Source: Corythucha ciliata (taxonomy: Eukaryota; Arthropoda; Insecta; Hemiptera; Tingidae). From it: a DNA stretch of 64,000 nucleotides. A program made the position numbers and the translations under genes. Shown here piece after piece: positions 23,330 to 34,460 of this stretch (the stretch's first letter is position 1; each line of letters starts with the position of its first letter). The notes beneath the pieces were generated by a model. That model was given only the letters and a program-made list of their open reading frames with translations, was not told where the DNA came from and made no database searches. Where the stretch lies: NCBI GenBank assembly GCA_038030265.1, contig CM075943.1, positions 36,394,001 through 36,458,000 on the forward strand, in the 5' to 3' direction.

Positions 23330-24490
23330 TCATCTGAGTTAAATTTTTTTAAGACACGAAGGCTTTAGTTTCGTCATTTTAGAAGCACGAACCATTTTTT
23401 GGGCGTGATTTGCCAGACAAGCAATATTATGGCGCGAGAGCAGTCAGTTTAATCCAGTCATTCCAATGGGTGCATGTAATCTATGCTGGGGGGGGGGCAG
23501 TTGATAAGGTGGAAACGGCCAATTTGTTCGGTCTGGAAACGACAGTCAGGCGCAAATAGCCAAGTTTAGGCATTTTTTAGTGCAGATAGTTGCGAATTAG
23601 ATAGTTGCCTCTGTAGGGCGCAAATGCTCAGTGTAGCCATTTTTAGAACGAGCCATTTTTACGGCGCAGTATATTCAGTGTGATATTTTATAGGCACGAT
23701 TCGTCAGTCTTGCCATATGATATGAAGTGGGAACTGCCAGTTTGTCTATTTTTAGAGCGAATATTGCCGATTTAGCCATTTTCTAGGTGTGGTTGCTCAG
23801 TTTGACCATTTTCAGGGCAGTAATTGTCTGTTAAGATATTTTCAAGGCGCAAATTGTAAGTTTATATTTTTTAAGAGGGCACACATAGAGTCATTTAATG
23901 AATAATAGGCCGTGAAGCGATGATCCAGATCAAAAGGAAAATAAGTACTCTGACGCTGTTGAGTTTATACATCGATCAGGTATGTTGAAAATGGCTGTTT
24001 AGCCGAAACCGGTCCAATAAATATATTAACAGCGGGAGAGGACTTATTTTCCTTTTGATCTAGAGTCAGTTTTACCATTTATAGGGCGTGAATATTACGT
24101 CAAGCCAAGGCAAGAACGGTCAGTTTGGCAATTTTTGCCATGTGAATGTTTTGTGATTTTGGGAGCACGAAATCACCCTTTGGGGCATTTCCAGGGCGCG
24201 AATTGTCAGTAAATCCATTTTTAAGGCTCTCAAAGTCAGTTTGGACATTTTTTGAGTGGGAATATTTACTATTTGACTATTTTTAGCGTAAAAACAAGTA
24301 ATCAGTACTATATTGCTATTTTCGAGGCGCAAATCGTCAGTTTTGCCATTTTTAGGGTTCAAATGTTCAAGTCAAGGCACGAAACGCGAATAGTTGCTTT
24401 GACCATTCTTGGTGCGGGAATGGTCGGTTATGGCATTCTTGGTGCGGGAATGGTCGACTTTGCAATTCGCTGGACAGGAATCATCTGTTT
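23330..24490. repeat. Degenerate minisatellite, GCGCAAATTGTCAGTTTGGCCATTTT type
   Basis: Units of roughly 35-45 bp with the skeleton 'agggcgcaaattgtcagtttggccatttttag' repeat with strong divergence across more than 1 kb. Two units near 24405-24470 are almost identical (CTTGGTGCGGGAATGGTCG). The array is interrupted by the hairpin element at 23927-24061. Not coding. Confidence 0.75.
23927..24061. mobile_element. Small hairpin element (135 bp) inside the minisatellite
   Basis: Terminal inverted repeats of about 34 bp begin AGATCAAAAGGAAAATAAGT at both ends and differ at about three positions. The centre reads 'ggctgtttagccgaaaccggtccaataaat'. MITE-like in size and form. No clear target duplication. 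Confidence 0.65.
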
Positions 24491-24587
24491 ATAGGCTTTT
24501 CCTCAATAATTCTTCTTTTAAAATCAGCAATAATGAATCTAAAACACCAACCTTCAATCATCAACCCTTAAAAATGAACTCTTCGTC

Positions 24588-24599
24588 ATCAACACCTAA
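24588..24599 (+). repeat. LINE target site duplication, left copy
   Basis: ATCAACACCTAA lies immediately before the LINE and again at 32689-32700 immediately after its A-rich tail. It is a 12-bp exact match and fixes both ends of the element. Confidence 0.9.
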
Positions 24600-25045
24600 C
24601 CCCTGTGTGTGGGGGCGGAGGAGTTAGAATTCACCCACTGTATCTCCTGCGTGTCGTAAGAGGCGACTAAAAGGGGCGGATGGACGGATTCGTTAACCTC
24701 GTAAGGCAACCGTCTAAGGGAGCATACCCTGAAAGAAAAGCCGGGGGTCGGGCCTCGACAGCCACAGGCATCCCGAACCTCGCAGGGTGACGCCTTACAG
24801 GTGTCATACGGGCTTGGTGAACCTGGGGTCCTGTCGCCTAGTTGCAGGGACTCATCCCAGCCCCGCAGCTATCCCTAGGCCTTTGGCCTTCCTTTCCACT
24901 ATCCTTATCCTTCCCCTCTCACACATCCCTCGGATTGATTTTATTTGGCTGACCCGGAAGACATGGGAATATCTGGATTATAGGGCTGAGATGTCTCGCC
25001 CGCCCTAGCCGTAGGGTAAAAAGGCAAACTCAAACTATAGTCAAA
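24600..25045 (+). promoter_or_regulatory. LINE 5' UTR (probable internal promoter region)
   Basis: Distinctly GC-richer than its surroundings. Contains the block TGCGTGTCGTAAGAGGCGAC at about 24650-24670, which I recall from 5' ends of other arthropod LINEs but cannot verify here. Non-LTR elements of this type normally carry their promoter inside the transcribed 5' UTR. No specific promoter motif is claimed. Confidence 0.5.
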
Positions 25046-26856
25046 ATGGACAGCACAAAACACAATGATGCCGGACTGATCCATCGGAACCCGGGGGGTA
25101 GTCAGGACCCTTTGGGCGAACCAGGCGATATGGAAATGGACAATCAACATGGACAAAGCAACGAAGAGAGTGGCGGGGGGTCGGCCCTTGTCCACTCTCC
25201 GAGCAATATTGCCAAGCCAGGCCATAGATTGACAGAGATGGGCGTCAATGAGCATGGATTAAGGCTCCTAGCAAGACGACCCGGACTAATGAGATCGATG
25301 GGGTTATTGAGGAAAACGCTGAATCGGACTAGTAGTGTCGAAAGCGTCAGCTCCACTGCTGCTGGTACATCCACAGCAAGTGATGTAGACAGGAAGAGAA
25401 AAGAAATCTCGATGGAGCCATATGATCCGCAGGATAATTGGAATGCGGACATATTAGGGAGATCCAAACGGTTTAAAAGACGAAGTCCTATGAAACATGA
25501 CGTATTACGGAACAAGGAAAGTAGTCTGCCTAAAACGAGACAAGTGGAAACAGAAGTCTGGGATAGGTTTGTTGTCGTGGAAAAACCAAACGGGTCATTA
25601 CAAAAAACGTCCGTCTTCCTAATTGCGAGACACATAGATGCTGCCGTTGGAAGGGTGAAGAATGTTAGGAAAACCGCGTCCGGAAAGCTTGTAATTGAAA
25701 CGATATCGAGAGAACAGTCAGATAAGCTGAAAAGCCTGAAAAAGTTTATCGACGAGGAGGTAAATCTTGTTGTACCTGAGAGACTAAATACTATCAGAGG
25801 CGTCATTCGATCTGAAGAACTCAAGCACTCAAACGAAGAAGAAACAATTGAATATCTCAAACCGTATAGCGTGATAGCTGCCAGATTTGTAACCAGAACA
25901 GTGAATGGAATTGATGAAAACACTGGGACAGTTATTCTGACATTTTAAGGGAAAGGTTCTCCCTGACGTCATATACGCGGCTTATCAAAGATTTAGAGTG
26001 CGGCCTTACATAAATGCTCCGAGGAGGTGCTTTAGGTGCCAAAACTTTGGACTTACACAGGGCAGGTGCAAGAATGAAGAAACCTGCGAGTGTGGCAAAC
26101 CGGCTCACGCAAATGTGGATAGTGAAGAATGTGACGTCCCACCAATGTGTGTCAATTGTGGTGGAGCTCACAAAGCAGGAGACAGAACGTGCCCAGTGTA
26201 TAAAACGGAATTTGAAATTCAAAGGGTCATGGTTACGCAAAATATTAACTTTTTTCAAGCGAAAGCCTATGTAGCTGGAGGTGGCATTAAGCCTGGAGTC
26301 TCGTATGCAGGCGCCGTGGCTCATGGCCGGGGGCAAGCTCCGCAGACCAAGACCCCAGAGACCCTGCATAGGAATCACCCCCCCCCCCCAAACAAAAAAA
26401 ACCTTCGTAGTGGGGGGCGGGGTAGTGACAGAAACGCAAACCCACCCGAAAACTAATAAATGGAATTCCCCGAATGCTCCGTTCGTTGCGGATATTGAAT
26501 TAGAGATCCAAAATGTAAATAGAGGAAATGAAACTAACAATACAGATAATAGCGTCCCACTGTTGAAGGCTTCTGATGATAGCGCGAACACCCAGAATGA
26601 AGTTGCACCAAAGAGTCATACAGGGAAGATAGAAAGACCGATGGAGGAAACTGGAGGAGTTGAACTGGGATTATTGGTAGATTTTGGTGTTGACTCTGCC
26701 AACTCCCAGCCTCGGGATATCATTGCTGAGGGAACCCCAGACCAATCAGATTCTAACGGCCAGGAAGAAGGGAGCCAGGGCCCTGGTAATAAGGGATGGC
26801 GAAAAGGAAGAAGAGGAAATTGGGAGGAGCAAAAAAAGAAAGGAAGACGAAAATGA
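25046..26856 (+). pseudogene. LINE ORF1, gag-like nucleic-acid-binding protein (frameshifted)
   Basis: Starts at ATG 25046 (MDSTKHNDAG). The first 300 codons stay open to a stop at 25946, caused by a one-base frameshift in a T run. The downstream frame (from about 25948) continues without a new start through the zinc-knuckle region (about 26024-26205) to 26380. A second slip in the poly-C/poly-A tract (26379-26402) moves the reading to the frame that ends at 26854-26856 in a lysine/arginine-rich tail (GRRGNWEEQKKKGRRK). Knuckles visible: CFRCQNFG(L)TQGRC, then CECGKPAH, then CVNCGGAHKAGDRTC. The first has Leu where the CCHC histidine is expected. Role in the family: binds element RNA in the cytoplasmic ribonucleoprotein. 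About 600 residues across all three frames. Confidence 0.88.
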
Positions 26857-28464
26857 CTAGTTTGACGCCAGCCTTGCATCTGTAATTCATATGTATAATC
26901 ATATTCTACAGTGGAATATTCGTGGATATCACCAACATTCAGATGAACTTAGATTCCTGATATCAGAGCACTCGCCATTCCTAATAGCGCTTCAGGAAAC
27001 ACATTTTTCAAATTCCTTCTATTCGGCCCCACCACAATATGCGCTGTTCCATAGGAGTTGTGAGGTGCGAGATGGTGGAAGGCGACACGGGGGGACTGCT
27101 GTCATGGTTAAGAACTCTTGCAACCCATCGGAAGTGCCAACGCACTCACCCCTTCAAGCCGTTGCAATCCGAATAGTTTTTCCGCTTACTGTTACAGTGT
27201 GTTCACTTTACCTACCAGACAACTCGTGGGATCCAGAATATCTTCGGAACCTGATAGCATCCCTACCTCCACCGGTTTTAATACTTACCGACTCAAACTG
27301 TCATCATGCTTCATGGGGATCAAATCGAAGCACGCGGATTGGAGAAAGTTTTGCTAATATATGGTCTGATAATAACTTAATTGTGCTAAATAATGGGTCC
27401 CCCGCCCATTTCACTTCCAGCTCCGGCACATCTGACGCAATTGACCTGAGCATTGTGAGTACGAGTCTTGCAACTGCCTTCGACTGGAGTGTCCTTTCCG
27501 ATCTCCATCATTCGGATCACTACCCGATCCTTATTTCCCAGACCGTTTGCACCCAGGATTATAACTTGTACCCCGAACGATGGGTACTACAACAGGCTGA
27601 CTGGGATAAATATTCACAAAGCCTTTCCATTCCTACACTCTCTGGCAACCTCGATCTGGACGTACAAAATATGACTGACGCGATCAATTATGCTGCTAGT
27701 CAGGCGATCCCTCGTAAATCCCGCAACCAAACGCGCCCATCAGTACCGTGGTGGAATGAGAAGATGCGTCAGACCAACCGTGACAAAAAAAGAGCTTTTA
27801 ATTGGTATAAAAAACATCCTTCAAATGATAATTTGATTGCCTTTAAACGGCTAAGAGCGCATGAACGTCGGTTGAAGGTGACTGCGAAGAGGGATTCATG
27901 GCGAAAATACGTCGCACAAATTAATCCCTCGACCACGAGTCGAGAGGTATGGCGAAGAGTTAGATCCCTGAAAGGCGTTTCTAATTGTGAACGCCCAGTG
28001 GCGATAATTACCCCGACAGGTGACATTGCGCGCGAACCGTTGGATGTTGCTAATTACATCGCGGACCACAAGGGCCACGTAACAACCCCCGGAACAGCGG
28101 ATCCACCAATACAGTTGCCACCGGAAAATATCCTTGCCTCAATGCACCCTGAAATATAAAATTATAACGTTCCTTTCAGGCTTTTCGAGCTTGACCATTT
28201 CATAGCAGAGCTACCGTGCAATAAAGCCCCGGGGCCTGATGGTATACCCAATGAGATGCTGAAACATTTGCCCGGTCATTGCAAGAAACAACTACTAGAC
28301 CTTTATAATTCCTTGTGGACTCGACACTGCTACCCGGAAGCATGGAAATTAGCACACGTTGTCCCTGTCCTAAAACCTGGAAAAAATTCTCTCGAAGTTG
28401 CCAGCTATCGCCCCATTTCTCTTACGTGCGGCCTTGGTAAACTTTTTGAGAAGTTGATCAACTA

Positions 28465-29946
28465 CAGGGTGGAAGGGGATAAGTGTGACAAAAATTTTTA
28501 GGTGATAGTAGGCCTCATTTGCGACCGAAATCACCATATACACCATGGTCCGAAAATCAAAACCATTCGAGATATGATTTTTCTAACGATTTTTAAGGCT
28601 TACATCATTTTTTTTTACTAACGGCGAGAAACTCGCATTCAATTTGAATTTTTGCAACTTTTGGTGATGGATTCAGAAAGAGCACACTATGTTCTGTCAG
28701 GATTAGCCATTTTCGATAGACGTTTACTATTTTATGTGCCCTTAAATGCGGCTCAAAGTCGTGCAAATCGGGGAATTATTTTTTTTTCAAAAAAAGTCAG
28801 TCCCCGTTTGTCCCCACTAAATCTGAGTGTACGGACAACCCGTGATTCAGGAAAACATCTTCAAAGTGTCCTTTACAAGAATAGTCATAAGCGTTTTCTT
28901 ATTTGTTTGGAGATTTTTCGTCGGAAATGACGATTTCTTAGAAAAAATAATGATTTTTCTCTTCAAAAACGCTTGTTTTGACCTGAAAAATTCGATCAAT
29001 CATTGTGATTTTAAGACGCTAAAACGGTATAAAACCTAATCCAAAGCTATACGTTGAATCGAACTGATTATGCCCGCCTACCAAAGTAACAAAAAATGTC
29101 GCTCCGGCAGCTGGGGTGACGGATAGAGTACATTTCACGAAATACGAATTTCGTTAATTTAAGTTAATTTGCGATTATTCGGCAAGAATGGCTATAAAAA
29201 TGTAGATTAACAACGTGAAATGTTAATTAATGCCGAATAAAAGCTAAATAACTAAAAACGTCGAAACTTGTAGTAGTGTAATGCACTTAACCCGACAGCC
29301 AGCGGCCGGAGCGACATTTTTTGATACTTTGGTATGCGCACACATTGAATTCCACTCTAAGGATAGCCTTGGATGTGGTTTTATACCGTTTTAGCGTCTT
29401 AAAATCACAATGATTGATCGAATTTTTCAGGTCAAAACAAGCGATTTTGAAGAGAAAAATCATTATTTTTTCTAAGAAATCGTCATTTCTGACGAAAAAT
29501 CGCCAAACAACGAAGAAAACGCTCATGACTATTTTTGTAAAGGACACTTTGAAGATGTTTTTCTGAATCACGGATTGTCCGTACAATCAGATTTAGTGCG
29601 GACAAACGGGGACTGACTTTTTTTGAAAAAAATTAGTTCCCCGATTGAACGACTTTGAGCCGCAATTAAGGGCACATAAAATAGTTAACGTCTATCGAAA
29701 ATGGCTAATCCTGACAGAACATAGTGTGCTCTTTCCGAATCCATCACCAAAAGTTGCAAAAATTCAAATTAAATGCGAGTTTTTCGCCGATAGTTAAACA
29801 AAATTATGTAAGCCTTAAAAATCGTTAGAAAAATCATATCTCGAAGGGTTTTGATTTTCGGACCATGGTGTATATGGTGATTTCGGTCGCAAATGAGGTC
29901 TACTTTCACCCAAATTTTTTTGTCACACTTATCCCCTTCCACCCTG
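28465..29946. mobile_element. TA-flanked long-inverted-repeat (foldback) element, 1.48 kb
   Basis: Ends are CAGGGTGGAAGGGGATAAGT and its reverse complement, flanked by TA on both sides (28463-28464 and 29947-29948). Arms of about 600 bp (28465 to about 29110, and about 29310 to 29946) are near-perfect inverted repeats. The loop region starts and ends with TCGCTCCGGC-like blocks resembling the E right end. Removing the element with one TA restores the LINE reading frame exactly (ATC AAC TAT AGA). TA duplication and CAGGG ends indicate Tc1/mariner-type mobilisation. No transposase is encoded. Arm identity is high, so it is probably younger than the LINE's own decay. Confidence 0.92.
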
Positions 29947-31675
29947 TATAGATTGATGAAAGTATTGGAGCAGCGGGAGCTTATTAATCTCTCACAGACT
30001 GCATTTCGCGAGGGTCATTCGACTGTGGACCTGTTGCTCATGGTGGAAAACCATATTCTGAATGCTTTTCTAAATCGTGAACACGTCACAGCAATATTTT
30101 TTGACTTGAAAAACGCTTTTGATAAGGTGAGCCGTGTGTCAATAATCCAACAGTTATCACGATGGGGTTTCAAGGGCAATCTTCCGCTCATGCTCCAGAA
30201 CTTCCTAACTGACCGAGTTTTCTCAGTTCGAATGGGTAACACCTATTCCTCTAATCGTGAGCAATTGACTGGTTTACCACAGGGGTCAGTATTGAGCGTT
30301 ACATTATTTCTTATAGCCGTTAATGAAATAACGGACGGCCTTCCTGCTGGTGTGTCTGCGTCTATCTATGCTGATGACCTTCTGCTTTATGCGACAGATC
30401 CCTCAGCTCCCCAGGAATTGTCTGAGCTACAAATTGCTATAAACCACCTTGTGCAAAATGCTAAAAGTATTGGGCTCCATTTCTCGCGCGAAAAAACAGC
30501 CGCAGTTCATTTCTGCCGACTGCGGGCACGTCATGACTTCCACCACTAATCTTAATGGATTCCCCCGTGCCATACCAAGAGTCGCATAAATTTCTGGGTG
30601 TTGTTCTGGATAAGCAGCTTCGCTGGAAAGAGCACATTCACCAGGTTAATATCCATTGCACCAAAATCCTCAATATAATACGAATGTTATCTAGTCATAA
30701 ATGGGGTTCGGAACCCTGTACCCTTGTAAAAATTTGGAACTGTCTTGCGTATAGCTCAGCAAGAAAGAGTTGGCTTTTGCCATTAGAAAGAACGTATCAA
30801 GCGGGGCTTCGCATCGCCCTTGGAGCCTATCGGACAACCCCTTGCGATGACTTGTATGTTTTGTCAAAAAATCTTCCACTGAAGTATCGTTTCCAACAGC
30901 TTTTTTTAAATTACTCAGCGGTCATGCAGTCTAAACCTTTTCACATTTTCCATAAACCGGGGACTCCAGGGCTCCAGTGAATATTCCGCTTTCCCAAGCC
31001 GCTCCCTACCCATCTCTGTTCGACTAAATGAAGCACTCGTTAGGTACCAAACTCAACTCCATCCCACAGTCCCGTATAAAAGATCCGAGGTACATCCGTG
31101 GTTGTATCCCGATATCAACATTGATGCCTGCCTCATAAAGCACTCAAAAACTCAAGTGCTGGCCGAGGAGTTCAGGCTTCTTTTTAATGAAGCTACAACC
31201 AAATATGGTGGCTTCACAAAACTTTACACCGATGGTTCGAGAATGGCCTCCGGAGTAGGTTGTGCATACTACTCCCCGTCGATCACCACTTTCCTCTGTC
31301 CATTGCCGCCATTCTTTTCCGTTTACTCGGCAGAACTATACGGAATCTCTTTTGCACTTGACTTTCGCTTAACCCACGACTCCCTATCATATTTACTACT
31401 AGTTGATTCCTTCAGTGCTCTAGCAGCGATAAACAACAAGTTTGCGAGAGACAACCCAGGAGAGTAGTAATGATTCACCAAAAACTTTATTCATTAAAAC
31501 AGGCAGGCAAATCAATAATGTTCTTCTGGACCCCAAGCCATGTTGGAATATATGGGAATACTTGCGTAGATTCGCTGGCAAAGATTGCGGCTCGGTCACA
31601 GCCCTACAGCAGTTTATTACCCGCCAGATTAGATGATGAAAAAGCGCGGATTCGCCAGCTGGTATGGAGGGAGTG

Positions 31676-31849
31676 CAGGGGCGTACCTAGAAATCCATCC
31701 GGAGGGGGTGATTCCGACAGGCCTCAGCCTACTAAGGACCGGCGGGGGGGCGGGTATTTTAATGAATGCCCTTAGTATTGCTGGGATTTCGCAAAAACTT
31801 GGCCAAATACGGCCTCCCGGAGGGGGCGATCCGCCTACCGCCCCCCCTG
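31676..31849. mobile_element. hAT-type MITE, 174 bp
   Basis: Begins CAGGGGCGTACC and ends ACCGCCCCCCCTG, imperfect inverted ends of hAT type. It is flanked by an exact 8-bp duplication AGGGAGTG (31668-31675 and 31850-31857). Excision of the element with one duplication restores ORF2 in frame (TGG AGG GAG TGG ACC). GC-rich, no coding capacity. Confidence 0.93.
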
Positions 31850-32688
31850 AGGGAGTGGACCTTCAATTGGGAAAGCAGCTCTTCACAGCTGCGAACAATT
31901 ATAGCGGAGCCTTCGTTATACTCACCCCCAGTGCAGATGACCCGGAAAGATTCTATAGTCATCCTCCGACTTCGAACAGGTCACACTCGACTAACTAAAA
32001 GTCATTATTTCACTAGGCAAGGCATAGGCACATGTGAGAATTGCGGGCCCCCGATCACTGTTGCCCACATTCTCATCGAATGTCCGAGATATGAGGCTGA
32101 TAGGCAGAGGAACGCGCTCCCGGGACCGGGAGATAGGAACCTTGCTGCACTCCTTTCTTCTAATGCTTACCTGCAAAATATTATCAAGTTCCTGCAAAGA
32201 ATTAACTTATTCCACTCAATCTAGTCATTATCTTCAGTTGCATCTGGGCTAGTGAAGAAAACATTACATATGGCTGTGATACTGGTTGTCCAGTGGTGTT
32301 AGTGACTAGGCTGTGAAAAGGATATTGATTTCTTGTAGTCAAGTTTTTCAGTTCAGTAATAACATACTATTTACCTTAGTTTTATTAGTTTCTTATAGGA
32401 ATTGTGATATCTGACCTGTGATAAATTTCCAATCAAAGTAACTGGGATGAAATCCGACGAAGTCCTGAAAGGAAAGGCACACAAAGTAGCAAGCTGATAA
32501 ATTATGACATCGCACAAAGTACTTATCTGACGAATAATGTTGAACACCAATAAGAAGAACTAAGCTGAAGGCCAAAACCTAGGAAATAACCATTGATACG
32601 TACTTGGCTGAATGGCGAATGGCTGAATGGCTGAATGGGCTAATGACCTCGACGTCGATGCCCTTTATCTTAAAAACAAAACAAAAAA

Positions 32689-32700
32689 ATCAACACCTAA
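32689..32700 (+). repeat. LINE target site duplication, right copy
   Basis: ATCAACACCTAA directly after the A-rich tail, identical to 24588-24599. Confidence 0.9.
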
Positions 32701-33945
32701 TCATCAAATCTTAATTATTACTCTCAATCATCAGTCTTCCCCCCAATCAGCTATACTTTTTCAATGTTCATTTCTTCTCCGATATTCAATCATCCTTTGA
32801 TAATCCATTTTTATTGCAATTTATCGAAAAAAAGTGACAGACCGACGGCATGCCGAAAACCACTTTTTTCAACTTTTCTGAGGTTTTACATCAAGAATGA
32901 TAAATCCGATCTGAGCCCTTAACGACTAATCATCAAATTTGAGTATCAATCATAAACCCTTGGGGCCGATTTATCAATTACTATTTCTGGTCCTTTATAA
33001 AGTCAACCCTTATTGTCAATCCAAAACATCAACCTTCAATCATCAATCAACAAGCCTTAATGATCTCCCCACCATCCCTTAATGATTAATCTTCGACTTT
33101 GATTATGTGCTAAATATTCGTCGTGGAAAACAACTTTACACACAAAACGTTTGGGAAATTAAATGCCTCACAAGTTTTATGAGTGAAGTTTTCCTCTAAA
33201 GTAACTCATTTTCGGAATACTTAGAAGAAACTAAAAGAAGTGCCAAAACATTTCGGTTTTCGGGCTGCCAAAAATTGTACCGTACGAGCTTTTCAGAGTT
33301 ATCATTTTTATTCTCGAAAACTTCTGACCTATAATTATAAGATGACAAAAAAAGGGGTTTGTTTTCGGCAACTTTGTAGTCAATTCGCATGGAAATTGTA
33401 CGATAAATCCGAACAAAATAGTTCAAAATTCCAGAACCAATTGTTTTCGAAGTAAATACCGAAAATATTATTCCGCTTCGGGGAGAAAATACATGGGAAA
33501 TTATTTTCTCAAAAGGCCATATTCGCTTTTTTCATACCAAGAAACAACTAGATTTAGATTACTATGTAATTCTGTGGCAAGTAATTTTTGACATAGTCCC
33601 GCCAAATCCTAATCCTCCCACAATTTTCGCTTAATCTCAGTTTTTTTCAGGTACGGTTATTTGCAATTAAGATACAAAGGAGCTCTCGCGTCCCTTTTTT
33701 GCAATTTCAATTGTTATTTTGTGCTACTGGTCCTTTTGCGCTAAAAAGGACGATTTTGGCTACAGAAAAGTTGCGTTTTTTCGGCGATATTGTGGTCAAT
33801 TCGAAAGGAAATTTCACGAGCAATCCGAAAAAAATATTTAAAAAATGCTGGAATCACTTGTTTCGAAGTTATACCTAAAAACGACATTTCGGTACGGGGA
33901 GAACATGACCGATACATTTTTTTTTTTTTTTTTTCAAAACAAAGA
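32701..33945. repeat. AATCATCAA-rich stretch and diverged direct repeats
   Basis: The AATCATCA-type words of the LINE insertion target continue to about 33090. The block 'cagaccgacggcatgccgaaaaccac' with flanks (32818-32878) recurs at 34402-34460. Two diverged copies of a module containing 'aaattgtacgataaatccgaacaaaata' and 'ccagaaccaattgttttcgaagt' occur at about 33385-33500 and 33805-33930. No coding sequence. Confidence 0.55.
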
Positions 33946-33949
33946 CCTA

Positions 33950-34080
33950 GGGGTCAACCATGAGCTAGCGTAAAAAAATTAACGCAAGCGGTAACTAAGG
34001 ACGCTCTATCACAAATAATGTTATAACGCCATAGATACCGCGTTTTGACGGTATTTTTACGCCAGCTCATGGTTGACCCC
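33950..34080. mobile_element. MITE a (131 bp)
   Basis: Inverted ends of about 28 bp, GGGGTCAACCATGAGCTAGC with its complement; one or two mismatches. The interior has no coding capacity. First of three abutting MITEs. Confidence 0.85.
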
Positions 34081-34082
34081 CA

Positions 34083-34213
34083 GGGGCCGTAGTTAGAGTT
34101 GTCGGGAAAAACTCACGTGAGGTGGTTGCTATGGCGAGATAATACTATTTCTGATGAAGCGTCCTTGGATACCGCTTGCGGGATTATTTCCCGACAACTC
34201 TAACTAGGGCCCC
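34083..34213. mobile_element. MITE b (131 bp)
   Basis: Inverted ends of about 27 bp, GGGGCCGTAGTTAGAGTTGT with its complement; one internal mismatch. Flanked by CAG on each side. It lies between MITE a and MITE c with 2-6 bp between them. Confidence 0.85.
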
Positions 34214-34219
34214 AGGGGG

Positions 34220-34343
34220 GTAATAGAAAAGTGAAACCATGTGAGACGAGATGAGATCGACTTTGACAGCTAAAATTTATAAACACATGGATGTGAAATT
34301 CATATTCTCATCTCGTCTCACACGTGTTTCACTTTTCTATTAC
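34220..34343. mobile_element. MITE c (124 bp)
   Basis: Inverted ends of nearly 40 bp, starting GTAATAGAAAAGTGAAAC, with one or two mismatches (CATG/CGTG). Strong hairpin potential. Third of the abutting trio. Confidence 0.85.
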
Positions 34344-34460
34344 AATCCCCCAGATTTGTGCTTCTCATACCAAGAAATAGCCAGGTTTTCATTTTAATGC
34401 AATTTATCGAAAGAAAGCGACAGACCGACGGCATGCCGAAAACCACTTTTTCAACTTTTC

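Larger units (their letters stand above)
26891..32224 (+). pseudogene. LINE ORF2, endonuclease / reverse transcriptase / RNase H (disrupted)
   Basis: Starts ATG 26891. APE-type endonuclease first: QWNIRG, LQETHFS, a diverged LTDSNCHHASWGS (usually GDFNAHH), TSDAIDLSIV and SDHYPI. A stop at 28157 is read through in the same frame into the RT (APGPDGIPNEML, SYRPISL), which is split at 28464 by a foldback element and resumes at 29949. RT core: FFDLKNAFDKV, GLPQGSVLS and the catalytic YADD at 30367-30378, all present. Frameshifts near 30545 and 30980. RNase H from about 31200: YTDGS, AELYG, LVDSFSA, a stop at 31468, then FFWTPSHVG with a D later. A hAT MITE splits the next segment. C terminus: CENCGPPITVAHILIECP, a C-C-H-C motif typical of this group. 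The enzyme would nick DNA and prime cDNA synthesis. This copy cannot be translated whole. Confidence 0.92.
24600..32688 (+). mobile_element. Full-length I-like non-LTR retrotransposon (decayed, with nested insertions)
   Basis: 8.09 kb including two later insertions, about 6.4 kb without them. Order: a GC-rich 5' UTR (24600-25045), a gag-like ORF1, an ORF2 with apurinic endonuclease, reverse transcriptase, RNase H and a C-terminal C-C-H-C motif, then a 3' UTR ending GGCTAATGACCTCGACGTCG followed by an A-rich tail. It is flanked by the 12-bp duplication ATCAACACCTAA, so it inserted whole, in DNA rich in AATCATCAA-like words. RNase H plus APE endonuclease and three-knuckle ORF1 place it in the I group broadly (I/LOA/R1-like); the exact clade is inference. 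It is inactive, with several frameshifts and stops in addition to the foldback at 28465-29946 and the hAT MITE at 31676-31849. Confidence 0.93.

Noticed and set aside
25144..25923. 259-codon minus-strand frame opposite LINE ORF1
   Set aside because: Shadow of the ORF1 frame, which has the recognisable protein and the start in context.
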